A stretch of DNA of 64,000 nucleotides from Macrostomum hystrix. Its lineage: Eukaryota > Platyhelminthes > Macrostomidae. Below, one piece after another: positions 1 through 11,544 of the stretch. A program made the position numbers and the translations under genes. The DNA lies in assembly GCA_950097015.1 (NCBI GenBank), contig CATNEN010000029.1:1928001-1992000 (forward strand), read 5' to 3'. The stretch's first letter is position 1, and every line of letters starts with the position of its first letter. The notes under the pieces were generated by a model. It was not told the DNA's origin, made no database searches, and saw nothing but the letters and a program-made list of their open reading frames with translations.

Positions 1-857
1 GAACTCCTGCATTCCTATTTGTGGAGACAATAGAGACTAAAAATCCCATAGCATACCATGTGAAAGTGTATAAAAGTTCATTAGGTATTATGACTGTGCT
101 GCATCATATGCTTATGACTGTGGTAGCCAAGTCTCAAGTAAGCTGAGAGTGACCAATCTGCTCATACAACCGCCTGGCCTGCATGTCTCCAGGGGCTACC
201 AGTCTCTCGCTGAAAATGTCATTCCACTCTCTCACTCTCTTTAGTCCTGTTTCGCCCAATCCAACTGCCCAATCCGATGCTTCTGCTGAACTTCTGCGTG
301 AGACAGAAGAGAATGACAATAAATAGCTTTTAGCAAAAGTGCACCTGTGAGCTCGAGTTACTCTTTGAAAATTTGGTCGTTTGAAAACTATTCTGAGTAT
401 CAATGACGACACCGAGCAAGCAGCGTCGCGCCGTTGGAATTATTTTTGCGTGTTGATCATATTCCACTCGACTGGGCCCGCATCTGGGACACAGCCAAAG
501 TAGATCAAGTGCCCAGATAGACACAGATACACAAGATAGTGACACTGCGTGGACTATGGCAAATGGGATTAGGAATTCGGGAAGAGCTGCTCAAGCTTGG
601 ACTCAGCTGGCGCTAATGCCGGCGCGGCACCGCCTCCAGATTAGTCATCACCGACGGACCATATCGCATTGTAATGAGCGGGATTGCTCCCGTCAGTCTT
701 TGTAATAGAGTGGAAGAAGCCTGCTGCTGCTCCTGCTGCAACTCGTACAAGCAGCTTGTTTCTACTGAGATTATTTGATCATAGTCTGGTGGTCTCTCCA
801 ATCAACACTGCAGGAACACAAAATCTCACCAACCCTGACCCATTTTAACCGATTTAT
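1..857. other. intergenic, no gene seen
   Basis: Mixed-composition DNA. The short open frames show no recognisable domain, no GC-rich coding bias and no convincing splice structure. Confidence 0.6.
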
Positions 858-1012
858 CAGACTGACTCTGACCCACGCGCTGACCTACTCTGAATCCTCA
901 GACTGACTCTGACCCACGCGCTGACCTACTCTGAATCCTCAGACTGACTCTGACCTACGCGCTGACCTACTCTGAATCCTCAGACTGACTCTGACCCACG
1001 CGCTGACCTACT
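858..1012. repeat. 41-bp minisatellite, about 4 copies
   Basis: The unit contains CTGACCCACGCGCTGACC followed by TACTCTGAATCCTCA and recurs every 41 bp with only one or two substitutions. The near identity suggests recent expansion. Confidence 0.9.
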
Positions 1013-1504
1013 TTGACTGTTATTTTCTCTTCTCATACTGGCTAATTTCGACTTATTTGGAACTAAATTGATCCACTTGGGTCAGAAATTAAACTCCTAT
1101 TCTATTCTGTGTTTCATTCATACTCGATCGACACATTTAAACGGTACTTTTGATGAATGACAAATGGTAATCTTCATTGCTAATATTCAGAGATAATATT
1201 TTTATATAAACTATGTTTCAAAGCCGAACTAGATATTTCTAAGAAGCATGGGTTGAAGACGCCATGGGTCAGGTGAAATCCTATCCAAAAGCTAATCTAC
1301 CGCATCTTCCGACTAATTAGTTGCTTTCGCCAGAAGCAAGAAGCCTGCAACTTTTATGAGAGCATAGATAATTAGCGCTATAGTTTTGTTAGCCTGCCGC
1401 ACAAATGAAACGCGAAAACAGGCCGAGGAAATCTTAATAAAAATGGCGAAGAAAGAAAGAAATATATAAATAAATTATATAGACATAAAAATCTATGCTT
1501 TATT

Positions 1505-1975
1505 GAATTTATCACCGAATTACCGCAGACTAAATCTTGGCCAGCGATCACATATTTACCATAAACTAAATATAGGGCAGTTATCGCCGAATTACCATAT
1601 ACTGATTCTAGGGCAGTTATCACCGAATTACCATAGACTGAATTCTAGGGCAGTTATCGCCGAATTACCATAGACTGATTCTAGGGCAGTTATCGCCAAA
1701 TTACCATAGACTGAATCTATGACAGTTATCAATTACCTGCATAGACTGAATCTAGGGCAGTTATCAATTACCATAGACTGAATCTAGGGCAGTTATCAAT
1801 TACCATAGACTGAATCTATAGGGCAGTTATAGCCGAATTACCATAGACTGAATCTAGGACAGTTATCAATTACCTGCATAGACTGAATCTAGGGCAGTTA
1901 TCAATTACCATAGACTGAATCTAGGGCAGTTATCGCTGAATTACCATAGACTAAATCTAGGGAAGCTGTTGCAGA
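1505..1975. repeat. Degenerate 30-37-bp minisatellite
   Basis: About 13 units share the core CCATAGACTGAATCTAGGGC followed by AGTTATC. A variable CGCCGAATTA or AATTA spacer changes the unit length. The left-hand units are the most diverged. Confidence 0.85.
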
Positions 1976-3844
1976 ACTATCATCCAGATTGTAATACGAT
2001 AGATCGAATCTTGATTGATCTTGAATCTCTGATATGACATAATAACAAAAGCATAGCAGATAGTCGTTCAACAAACCTTGATTGAAGATGTTGCTAAGTT
2101 GGTGCAGTTCACATTAAACAAAGCTAGCACGCTTATATTATACTTATTTATTGATTGATTTTTATTAAAAATGATCAATAGAGTGGCACAGATGTCATTT
2201 AGTCGATCCAGCTATAAATTACAACTAAAAAGTCTGACAACTTTATTCAGCCTTTTTTCTTTGATATTTTTCCTCTCTGTATAAGTTCAATTCTGCCTGC
2301 ATATAGCCTTTCTGATTTGACTGACAACCTGCTATAAGGCTATAGGCTGCAAACGGAGTGAGTGCTGGACGGACTAATCCTATTGGACCTGGCGGCCAAT
2401 GAGAGGGGATCCCAATTTTAAGTGACTAAGGGGACGAAAATATGAAAGCATATATATGCGTGTATGCGTGGATTATAGCATTTCTATAATTCTGTGTTTT
2501 TTTATTTTTATTTCCCATAACCAGAGAGGGGATTTTATTATTTTTTTAAATATATATCTACTACTGCATGCATATTATTCAAGTAATGAAATCATTGTTG
2601 CAGGCTAAATAGTATTGTCTAATATATTAATAATAGCCATTAGCATACCAAGAATTTGTACTATAAGGCTAATGGAAAGTGGAATCCAATCAGAAAATGA
2701 GAATAGATTTCGCTTTCCCTACTTAAATCTAATAAAGTTGTCTGTCTCCTTCACTACTAATAGTACTACTATATTATGATATGAATATATAAAAAGTGGG
2801 CACCCACGTTTTTTTCCGTTGCATTGAATTTATTGAGCCCCGTCTGCACTCCAAAGCATACAACGCGTGTTTATAACTGCGAAACGTGTGCAAATGACCG
2901 ACCGGGATAACGTTTTGTGTATCAACGCAGGGCATTGTGCATGGGATCAGGATGCGATCCCCTCCACCCGCTGAGTTGAAATGTGATTATAATAGTTTTT
3001 AGCATCGCTTGTGTGAGGAGGGGAAGTTGAAAGGTGGGTGAGAGGTAGAAAGGGGGAGCTGAAGTATTGGGATCTGGAATTCTACGACTTTGGACTCGCG
3101 CACCATTGGTTATACTTAGAGACGCATTGGCTTAGGGTTTGGGCATAGAAAAACTATTTTCTGTCCCGCATGTGCGCGCAGCAATATATAACAAGCTAGC
3201 TGAGTAGTGCAAGGAAAGAGAAGGTAAATCAATAGTGTTTTTAGAGAAGACGCCTGGACATGACACCAAAGTGCCTGCCCAAAACTTGCCAGCAGGATTT
3301 TGCAAGTAGTGGGACTGGGCAAGCAGCAGTCGTGCTAGATTTCAATAGGAAGTATTTTTTACTGAAACTTTTACTTTCATCCTGGACCTTGAGTATTGCA
3401 AGTTGCAACAAGAGGCAAGAATTGAAATTAATTTGTAGATAAAAGCTTAATTGATAAATTGATGCATGATGCATATTTTCTAGGACGACTACTAACAGTA
3501 GGTATTGGTGGATGGGAAAAGTTTACAAATTAGTCCTTAAGAAGTTAAGTCGAGACTGGGTCATAATTTTAATAAGTATTTAATTATTGGTTTTTAAAGA
3601 ACTATGAGGATTTTGAATTCTTAAACGATTTTAAAAGCGGCTGTTGGATAATTTTAGAGTTTTATCTACTCGTACGAGTGCATCTAAAGAGAACACACAC
3701 TCATAAACTAGCCTAACCTAGTAAATTTTAAGGCTACCATAAATAAGTTTGTCATAACTACATTTTCCACATGTATGATTTGATTTTGTTTACATATTTT
3801 AATATGAATGCTTACAATCGTGAGAAAGTTAAGTAGAGAAAGAA
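1976..3844. other. intergenic, no gene seen
   Basis: AT-rich DNA with no supported gene, RNA or clear repeat array. It lies downstream of the H2A gene. Confidence 0.55.
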
Positions 3845-3862
3845 TCGCAGACTTTCGCATCA
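3845..3862 (-). promoter_or_regulatory. candidate histone downstream element
   Basis: On the minus strand, GATGCGAAAGTCTGCG lies about 13 nt past the H2A stem-loop. The purine-rich GCGAAAG core and the spacing fit a U7 snRNA target (histone downstream element). The element is loosely conserved in animals, so the call rests mainly on position. Confidence 0.4.
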
Positions 3863-3874
3863 AAGAGATTTGGT

Positions 3875-3890
3875 GGCCCTGAAAAGGGCC
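3875..3890 (-). terminator. Histone 3' stem-loop of H2A
   Basis: The minus strand reads GGCCCTTTTCAGGGCC, an exact match to the metazoan replication-dependent histone stem-loop: 6-bp stem and 4-nt TTTC loop. It lies 41 nt past the H2A stop codon. It is bound by SLBP and directs U7-dependent cleavage without polyadenylation. Confidence 0.95.
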
Positions 3891-3931
3891 GTTTTAGCGT
3901 TCAGAATAAAACTAGCAGTTAAAACAGCTGT

Positions 3932-4357
3932 TTAAAACTCCTGGCTGGGGCCAGCCTTCTTGCCGCTGCTTGGTTTGCTGCTAACAGAAGTGTTTCCACT
4001 CTTCTTCGGCAGCAGAACAGCCTGGATGTTAGGCAGGACACCACCCTGAGCGATAGTAACGCCGCTCAGCAGCTTGTTCAGCTCCTCATCGTTGCGAATG
4101 GCGAGCTGCAAGTGCCTCGGGATGATGCGAGTTTTCTTGTTGTCGCGAGCAGCGTTGCCGGCGAGCTCCAGCACTTCGGCAGCTAGGTACTCCAGGACGG
4201 CGGCCAAGTAGACTGGAGCGCCAGCGCCGACGCGCTCAGCGTAATTGCCCTTGCGCAGAAGACGGTGGATGCGACCAACAGGGAACTGAAGGCCAGCGCG
4301 AGACGAGCGGGTCTTGGCCTTGGCCTTCGCCTTGCCTCCCTTACCACGACCGGACAT
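3932..4357 (-). CDS. H2A: Histone H2A with H2A.X-type SQEF tail
   Basis: This intronless 141-residue frame encodes a nucleosome core histone that pairs with H2B. It shows the basic [14 protein letters not shown] tail, the [15 protein letters not shown] helix, the loop [16 protein letters not shown], the acidic patch ([18 protein letters not shown] and NDEEL) and the docking segment [15 protein letters not shown]. The C-terminal extension ends in SQEF, matching the SQ(E/D)-hydrophobic motif that defines H2A.X, whose serine is phosphorylated by ATM/ATR-type kinases at DNA breaks. It is longer than canonical H2A (about 125-130 residues), as expected for H2A.X. The stem-loop downstream makes it a replication-type transcript. 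The start is the family-typical MSGRGKGG. No intron or damage is seen. Confidence 0.97.
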   Translation of the reverse strand: MSGRGKGGKAKAKAKTRSSRAGLQFPVGRIHRLLRKGNYAERVGAGAPVYLAAVLEYLAAEVLELAGNAARDNKKTRIIPRHLQLAIRNDEELNKLLSGVTIAQGGVLPNIQAVLLPKKSGNTSVSSKPSSGKKAGPSQEF

Positions 4358-4438
4358 CTTAGATGAGTTGTAGAGACGAGAGTTAAGCGCAAAGATGCGA
4401 GAGCAATTGTATAGAGAGCAGGTTGTGGAAAGGGTATT

Positions 4439-4487
4439 GATATTTATTCGTCAGCGCCAGCCAATGGGAGGGCAGCGCCATATAAAA
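4439..4487. promoter_or_regulatory. Divergent histone-type promoter
   Basis: A CCAAT box (4461-4465) lies between two TATA-like elements: TATAAAA at 4481-4487 on the plus strand and ATAAATA at 4441-4447 on the minus strand. The minus element is about 85 nt upstream of the H2A ATG and suits H2A. The plus element would drive transcription away from H2A, an arrangement typical of H2A/H2B pairs. No plus-strand histone follows. Confidence 0.6.
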
Positions 4488-4670
4488 AAATTATCGATCG
4501 CTAGGTTTTTTATCTTTCAATACTATAGTCGTCAATTTCGCGTGTACATTTCTTATGAAATTGAGATATCTTGTGAACGGACTTAAACACAAAAATTATC
4601 ATTAAGTTATAATGTACACTGCGTGTTATATTTAATTGGCTGAAGACAATGAGGCAATAGGGGGTCAAAC

Positions 4671-4686
4671 GGCCCTTTTCAGGGCA
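4671..4686 (+). terminator. Orphan histone 3' stem-loop, plus strand
   Basis: GGCCCTTTTCAGGGCA matches the H2A stem-loop at 15 of 16 positions; only the base-closing pair is lost (G-A instead of G-C). It lies 190 bp downstream of the plus-strand TATA box. No histone frame exists between them; the only in-between frames are tiny, for example 16 codons at 4555-4605. It could be what remains of a deleted H2B gene, or it could end a short unpolyadenylated RNA. Confidence 0.75.
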
Positions 4687-6701
4687 CACATTTTTCCTTT
4701 TATTACCGTTTCACTCTCTTAAATTGAAGTTCTAGAAATTATTGTACTGGTTAGAAGATTCTTTCAAGTCAATTCCATGATATTCCTTATATTTTTTACT
4801 TACGAGTGTCAATAATAACACTATATTTCATTTAACGACCCCTAAATAATGGCAAAAAATCGGAATCTAATCTTCACGAAGAGACAAGATTCTGTGATAA
4901 ATGCGTAAACGATATTACGATATACTTTTAACGATAACAATTCTTACAGGTTTGAAGAAGCCGCAATCTTTAACTGCAAAACAGAAGTCTTAGCATCTCA
5001 TCTCGCTTTGGTTGAACGGCTTTTGTTGAGTTTTTCGTTTGGAATAGACTTGTATAGAAATCATTGTCATCGGCACACTAATTTATAAAAAATCTAGAAT
5101 TCTATATCCGAAACGTGATGCAAAGCAGACAAGCAGTGTAAGAAGTACATTAGGAATTTTTCCGCGTTCTCGCCTAGCTGGCATAAAGCATTGTTCTGTA
5201 TACTCTACTCATAGTAAGAATTCAAGAAAAATGAATTTCCACATATTTTACAAATTTACAAATGGGCATCACATTACTCACTCAATCGATTCATACGATT
5301 CGTTCCTTAATCCCTCAATAATGGGCATGGCTCTATCGATTCATTTATTTGATTGGTTCCCCTGTGATGAAAGTAAAGTACCTGTTATAACTATTTATTG
5401 TTCACTTATTACAGGTTCTTATGTATGAGTGACTGACTCACTGCAAGACACAGAACGTACAGCAGCAAACCACAATTGTAAATACAAATGTAAGACACGT
5501 GGCTTTTATATAGCTTTAAAGCTCTAAAATAGCGGTTACTTTTATGTTCTATCATGCATTTATGTAAAACTGCTCTGTTTTTTTCATCAAAAGAAAGCTA
5601 TGCAAAAAGGTTTCCAACATTGAGTATAGATATATTAAATTACTTTATTCATCAAACAAAAACGCCTAGTTAATTCAATTGAGTCAGAAAAATTATAATT
5701 GACAGAGAAATCCATAAACTACTAAATATAATGTATTTATAGATTATAAGATCTATATATGAAAAGCTTTACACTATTCATATTGATGTTGAATGCACGC
5801 ACAACTCATTACCTTTAACAGTAATATATAGTGAGTGACACAAAAAGTCTTGCATAAAATTCTGTGCTTTTTGTCGTATTTAAAAAAGTCGCACTCAAAA
5901 AATGTAACTTAATATACTTAATAAACTTAATATATTACTGATATTTATATGTTAGTAGTGCTTTGCTTTAAGAGAGATTTTAATTCATATGAGTATGAGT
6001 AATGTGTAAAGAATGACAGGATAGAATAACACAACTATAACAGTCCAGCTGATGTAATGAGTACAAATGTTTAGATTTTTAGATTTTGTTCAGCATACAA
6101 AACGATATTGAGCTGACCCAGTCTATTTATAGAAGCATTTTTCTATAAACTGAGCAAAATTATTATAATTTCAATTTTTGTAATAGGAAATGGGAATTAG
6201 AAGCTGTACATTCTGGTTTAATAGTTTTACCGCTGGCACAAAATTCTCCAGGAATCTGTCATATAATTTACTTGTAAACAAATCAGACAAAGCACAACAA
6301 GCTCTAAAAAATAAACTAAATCAATTATCTGTGGAAAAAGCACAATCACTCAGTGGAAGACAACAAAAAGACAGCATATGAAGCAATGAGACAAATTAAG
6401 ATTACTGTATCAAACATAGTTCGTTCTCAAATTCGAGGTGTAATTATGTTCTGATGGATACTGTACTAGTGTGGCCATAGACAGTCTGACAAGTACATGT
6501 ACTGTAGGTTAAAAACGTATTTTACCCAAACTACCACTAATAACAACTATAGTAGGATGTGACCATAGACAGTATCTATAATTGGGTGTGACCATAGACA
6601 GTCTGTCAAGTATGGTTTGAACATTTGTAGCATTTATCAGGCATAACCACACAGACCACAGTAAGGCTTATGCTAGGAAGGCATGCCATATAGGAGTTAA
6701 C
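4687..6701. other. intergenic, no gene seen
   Basis: AT-rich DNA. At 6470-6620 a short motif, GTGACCATAGACAGT, recurs about three times. No supported coding sequence. Confidence 0.55.
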
Positions 6702-9700
6702 TCAGTGCTGCCCAACTTGGGGCCTGGCGGCTAACCTCTCGGCCAAACTCAGGTCCTCGCGCAGACCTTGCACCGTGTCTTTCAGTTTCCGATAACGCCT
6801 GTCAATATCCGCCCCAGCCGCCGGCTGCTGCTGCCGCTGCTGCTGTTTATCCATCAGGCAGCGCAGGTCGGACAGCTCTGTTTCCACATTGGCCAACTGG
6901 CTAAGTGACTTGCGCAATAGCTGGCGATTCTCGCCGGCCTCCCGGACCTGCCCGGCCGCCGCTGTCTGCCGCTCCCGCTGCCAGCAGTCGAGCGCCCACC
7001 GGCTGGCCAACGCCAGGTCCGAGCTGACCCTTTCCGGATCTGCTGCAGCTTCGCCGCCGTCGGCTTCGTCAAGGCAGAGCCGCGGCCGGCCCGGCCCGCC
7101 CATTCGCAGCAGATGCTCCAGGGCGGTGCGGCCAGCGGCAGCCAGGGCAGCCAGTCGACGTTCCGCCCCGGCCAGACGTTCGCGCAGCTCGGAGCGCTCC
7201 TGGCCGAGCCGCAGAGACTGGGCGGACAAATCAGCCGCCTCCTGCCTCGCAGCTGTAGTGCGGCCATGGGCGGCAGCCAGTTCGGCCTCCCGGTCGGCGA
7301 GGCTGCGCTGCAGGCGCTCCATCTCGGCCGCCTGAGCTTGCCGCAGGCCTTCCAGCAGGCGGCGCTCTTCTTCGGCGCCGCGGGCCTCTTCGGCGGCTCG
7401 GTTGACGCGGTCGGCGGCGTCACGTCCGGCACCCTGGGTTGGTTGCAATCGAACTGATATTAATGGAATCTCTGCAAGCGATAGTCTACTGGCAAAATCA
7501 AGGCAAGTATTCTAGCACTATTATTTTCATTTCCGATTAACAAAGACAAGAGGTAAGAAAGAGGGGTTTGGGAAAACAAGTAAACTGGCAGGCGCACCTG
7601 GATCCGTTCGCGCTTCTCCCGGTGGGCCTGCCTTGCCGATTCCTGGGCCGAGGCTAAATGCCGGCGAATCTCCGCCAGCTGTTCCTCCTTGTCGCGCCGC
7701 TCCTGGCCCAGCTGGCGCAGCAGGGCCTCCTTCTCCTTGATCAGCGCGGCCAGCCGCTTGGCGGCCTCCTCGGCCTGCTGCCGGCTGGCCTGCCCGCTGG
7801 CTGTGAGGTCGGCGCTAAGCGCCTGCAGCTCGCCGCGTTCGCGTTGCAAGGCGCGCGCCTCTGAATGCAACGACTTCAGCTGCTCCTCCAGGCTGAGGCA
7901 GCGGCATTCGGCTGCCGTGAGGCGCTCCTCCAGGCGGGCAGTGACCTCCCGGTTGGCGTTTAGGGCGTGGTCGCGCGACTCGCAGTCGAACCTGTCGCCA
8001 GGCAGGATGGAAAATCTTCTGTGCTTGAATTGGCTTACAGTGGTCTTATCACGTTTCAATATCTGCTCAATCTCACATCTCTAGTTCATCTTACCCTGTC
8101 TCCTAAGAATCTCCAGTTCATCTCACCCTGTCTCTTTAGACTCTCTAGTCCCCCTCTCCTCTGTCTCCTAAGACGATTTCGCGCCGTCCCCAAGGTCTCA
8201 CCGGAATTTATCCGCGTCCTTCCTGGCCGAGTTGAGCTCCTCGCGCAACTGGTATTTGTCCTGCCGCAGTTGGTCGGCCTCCGCCTCTCGCTGGCCAAGC
8301 TGAGACTCCTGCTTCACCGTTGTGGCCAGCAGGTTCTCCAGCTCCTTGCGCATCACCTCCGTCTGAGCCTGTTGGGGCGCACTCGCGGTAGTAAAAGCGG
8401 ATAAACAAAGGCCCACTGACGGATTGGGATAAATACAGGCCCACTAATGGATGGGGATAAATACAGGCCAACTAACTGATGGGAATTAAAAGGGCCCCAG
8501 GATGCAGATCTCATACTTGGTGTGCAGCCAGTTGCCTTCGAGTCGCCTCCAGCTCGCCGTTGAGCCGCTGGGCCCGGCTGGTGCTGTCGCTGCTGCTTTC
8601 AGTCATGCGCAGCGAGTCCCTTTTAGCCGCCTCCGCCAGCTCCTGAAACTCGCGGAAACGTGTCTCCGAACGGTTCCGCTCCTCGGCTAGTTCAGACCTG
8701 CGGCGGTCGGTATTGAGGGGAGCAATGCGGGAATGTCCACAGGCCCACGAGTCCAAACTCAGCCTAAATCCGAGCTTAGAAAATCCAGTCCAAATCAGCT
8801 CTCGGACTTTTGAGCGTTTGTCGTACCTGAGATTTCGCGCCTCCCTGTCAGCAGCCACGGCTTTCTCCCGCTCGGCCTCGACACTGAGCCGGTGCTCGCG
8901 CAGCTCCTTCTCTGCCGACTCGGCGCGTCGCTCGGCCTCCCGTCGGAGCCGCTCCTCCTGCGCCAGCCGGTCGCCGGCGGCGCGCGCTTCGTCTGCAGCT
9001 CGACGAAGCTGCGCGCTCCGATCGTCGAACTGGCCCTGCAGGCTGGCGTTCTGCTTCTGCAGGTCGTCGCGCTGACGCTCGGCCCGTTCGCGGCAGCGGC
9101 GCTCCTCCTCCAGCTCGGCCAGCGGCACCGAGCGCGACAGGCGCGCGCGCAGCTCCACGGATTCTTCGGCGTAGCGCGACTTTTCCGTGGACAGGGCGCG
9201 CTCCTCTGTCAGTGATTCGATTAAAGAGGATGGAACAGTGCATCTGCAATTAATCACGATCCCCGAATTGAGGGATGAGTCTATCGCACCGAGGTCCCTG
9301 AGCTCGAGTCGGGGCGAGGTGATATTGAACACTGCCCGATGATGCGAAAGTCAGGTCAGATGTATTAACTTGTGTGAGTGTGCGTACAGCACATTGATTG
9401 AGAGTCTCCTGACTAAGAGGCGATCGGGAGTTTGAATCCTAGCCCAAGGGTGACTTTGAGTATTCGCCTTCTTGAGTAAAATACATACTCCCCTAGTGAT
9501 TTAGTTCAACAATCTGGGTGCCAGCATCAGCTGGGGCACAAACTTGGGTGGATGTTGCAGCCTCCCCAGTCGACGGACTGAACAGCAGTACACAGCCTTT
9601 TGGAAAGAGCCTTGCAATAGCTGCGGCTGCGAAACTGGCTTTTTATCTAGCCCAACTAGGTTAAAAAGAAATACACTCTAGACAATCGTCTCACTGGCTT

Positions 9701-11544
9701 CTGACAATGAAAATAAAGAAGAAACTTATTTTCAAAGCAACACTTACCCTGCGTCCTCAGCGCCTTCTCTTTGGCCTCAAACTCCTGGCACAGCTCCTGA
9801 ATGCGCGTCTCCAAAGCCCGCCGCTCCGACTCAACTCGACAGAACAGCGCCTTGTACTCGTCTAGCTCACGCGACAGGCAGCTCCGAGCGCCCTCGGCCT
9901 CGCGCACTCGGTTGCGGGCCGCCTCCAGCTCCTCCTCGGCAGAGCAGCGGGCCGCTTCCAGTTCGTCCACCCGCGAGCGAAATAGCACCTCCTCCGGTGA
10001 CAGGCCCGGTAGCGGGTGCGGCATCGGCGGACCGCCTGGCGTTGTTGGCAGCGGCGCCTGCGCCGACGACTCCTCGCGTCGCTGTGTCAGGTCATGCAGC
10101 GCCGCACGCAGCGAGTCCGACAGGCGCGGCCCGGAGCCGAAGCCGCCGCTGATGCGTCGACCGTATGCCGATGACGATTCGCCAATGCCAGCGCCCCCGC
10201 CACCGCTCAGCCGGAGCCGCTCCTGTCGCAGCTCTTCGCTGGCCTCGGCTAGGCGCTGCTGGACCTCGCGGGAGGTGGCGCGCGGGCTCGGAGCTCGTTC
10301 GGCGGCGCGCACCCGGTCCAGCTCCTCGCGTAGAAGGCGGGCCTCGTCGGGCGAAGGCTTCAAGCGGAGCTCCTCGCGCAGCCGGCTCTGCTCTGTGCCG
10401 AGGTCGCGCAACCGCTGGTGCACCTCGTGCAGCTCCTCCGTGCTGCCCGCGCCGACGACCCCAGCGCCGATTCCAGCGCCGCCGTTCAGAAAGCGCACCG
10501 AGGAGGCCCGACGCATCTGGCTGCCGCCAGCCCTTTCGGCATCTGCCGCCGCGGCTACGTTCGGGCTGGACGCGTAGGGCAACTGTTGGCCGAGCCGGCT
10601 GGCCAGTCGGACCTCGCTGGTCACTCGTTGCAGGTCCTCCTTCAGCTGTTAGGGGATTGAGCGATGAAAATAGAAATTTATGAATGTGGTAAACAGGCCA
10701 GTTAGCACAGATGGAGTTTTTTAAAATCAGTCGGGTACCGATTTAACATTGGGTTTAGCATCAAATATAGGATATGAGCATATGAGTATAGGAGTATATA
10801 TGAGAAGTAATAACACCAACCAAGTTGGGACGAATGTAAAGCAAGTTACACAACCGCAGCTATTGCGTGGCGTAACGGAAGGCTGCATGCAATTAGCTGT
10901 TCAGTCCATGGACTGAAGGTCGCGACTTCTCAGCGAACTTTTAGCCCTAGTTAATCCCTGGTATCTATTTTAGAGCTATGTGAATTGAAGCCAAGTGGTT
11001 AGCAAGGTCTTAAATTTATTTTTTAATCCTCGTTTAGGAGTCCGAAATTTTAACCTCAGGACTAACTCCAGTCTTAAAAAATGATTAACTTCATTCAACA
11101 GTTTTCGACAAGGCAAAGATTAGAATTAGAAAATTAAAATCAATTTTCGAGCAATAAAAGATCAAAGCAAAAGTTTGAGCGGTATTATTTGAGTTTCGGT
11201 GTCAGCCTTATCGCCACACTTGAGAGAAGATACGATAGATATCATGCTATATAACAAATGGTTTCTATACTAGAAGCAATTGAATGTGAGGATAGCAACG
11301 TTGGACAGTGTTGGAACTTGGCAATAACAGTTAAGCGAAGCCTTACCCGATTCATATCCGTTGATTGCCGGTCAGTTGTGTCTCTGTAAAATGTCATCAA
11401 TCGATCAATCGACCTGAGATTCCTGTTGGTGTCCACTAGCGCGGAGTTTAGTGTAGACAACTGCTTGCCAACTGATTGGGGCGGGTACGAGCTGGGCTCG
11501 GAGTCGTACTGATTAGAGTCCGAGTCAGGTGAATAATCGTCCAT
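6702..11544 (-). CDS. CEP128: Centrosomal coiled-coil protein, CEP128-like
   Basis: Seven exons join in phase to 982 residues: 11544-11347, 10645-9748, 9205-8827, 8697-8517, 8368-8202, 7991-7598 and 7433-6702; all introns are GT-AG. CEP128 is a subdistal-appendage protein of the mother centriole that acts in cilium signalling. The assignment rests on the N-terminal block LNSALVDTNRNLRSIDRLM (CEP128 has a TLQDTSRNLRQVDQM-like block here), the exon 2 segment EVHQRLRDLGTEQSRLREEL (CEP128: FHQSLRDLSSEQIRL) and a C-terminal LRKSLSQLANVETEL stretch. The remainder is long Glu/Arg/Ala/Leu coiled coil, and human CEP128 is about 1,094 residues. The start at 11544 follows an AAG two bases upstream; an in-frame ATG at 11589 would add 15 residues. 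Rootletin-type proteins are the main alternative, but they lack the N-terminal block. Introns 1 and 2 carry SINE fragments. Confidence 0.78.
8395..8492. repeat. Short tandem repeat in CEP128 intron 4
   Basis: Three degenerate units of about 35 bp share GGGATAAATACAGGCCCACT. They fill most of the intron (8369-8516). Confidence 0.75.
9331..9393 (+). mobile_element. SINE-A fragment (3' part)
   Basis: GATGCGAAAGTCAGGTCAGA and GTGTGAGTGTGCGTAC match the middle of the SINE-A copies at 16361 and 49643. The tRNA-like head is missing. It lies in CEP128 intron 2. Confidence 0.65.
9395..9645 (+). mobile_element. SINE-B copy in CEP128 intron 2
   Basis: A B-box-like GAGTTTGAATCCTAG is followed by a diverged CCTTCTTGAG core. 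The tail CTTGGGTGGATGTTGCAGCC ... GGACTGAACAGCAG parallels the better preserved SINE-B at 30115-30400. With the SINE-A fragment beside it, most of the 542-bp intron is SINE-derived. Confidence 0.65.
10815..10940 (-). mobile_element. SINE-B tail fragment in CEP128 intron 1
   Basis: On the minus strand, CAGTCCATGGACTGAACAGC followed by GCAGCCTTCC and CAATAGCTGCGG matches the SINE-B 3' region. It is truncated and has no head. Confidence 0.6.
10985..11065. repeat. tRNA-like remnant in CEP128 intron 1
   Basis: AAGCCAAGTGGTTAGCAAGG resembles a tRNA A box. The facing minus-strand TTTCGGACTCCTAAACGAGG resembles the sequence at 48820-48880. No complete cloverleaf forms, so it is probably decayed SINE sequence. 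Confidence 0.3.

Noticed and set aside
4395-4605. Remnant H2B coding sequence in front of the orphan stem-loop
   Set aside because: Read in all three plus frames, no H2B helix or tail motif could be found; only promoter-like and 3' end signals remain.
6702-11544. Rootletin (CROCC) or generic myosin-tail protein
   Set aside because: Low-complexity coiled coil alone would allow it, but the N-terminal LNSALVDTNRNLRSIDRLM and LRDLGTEQSRL blocks fit CEP128 better.
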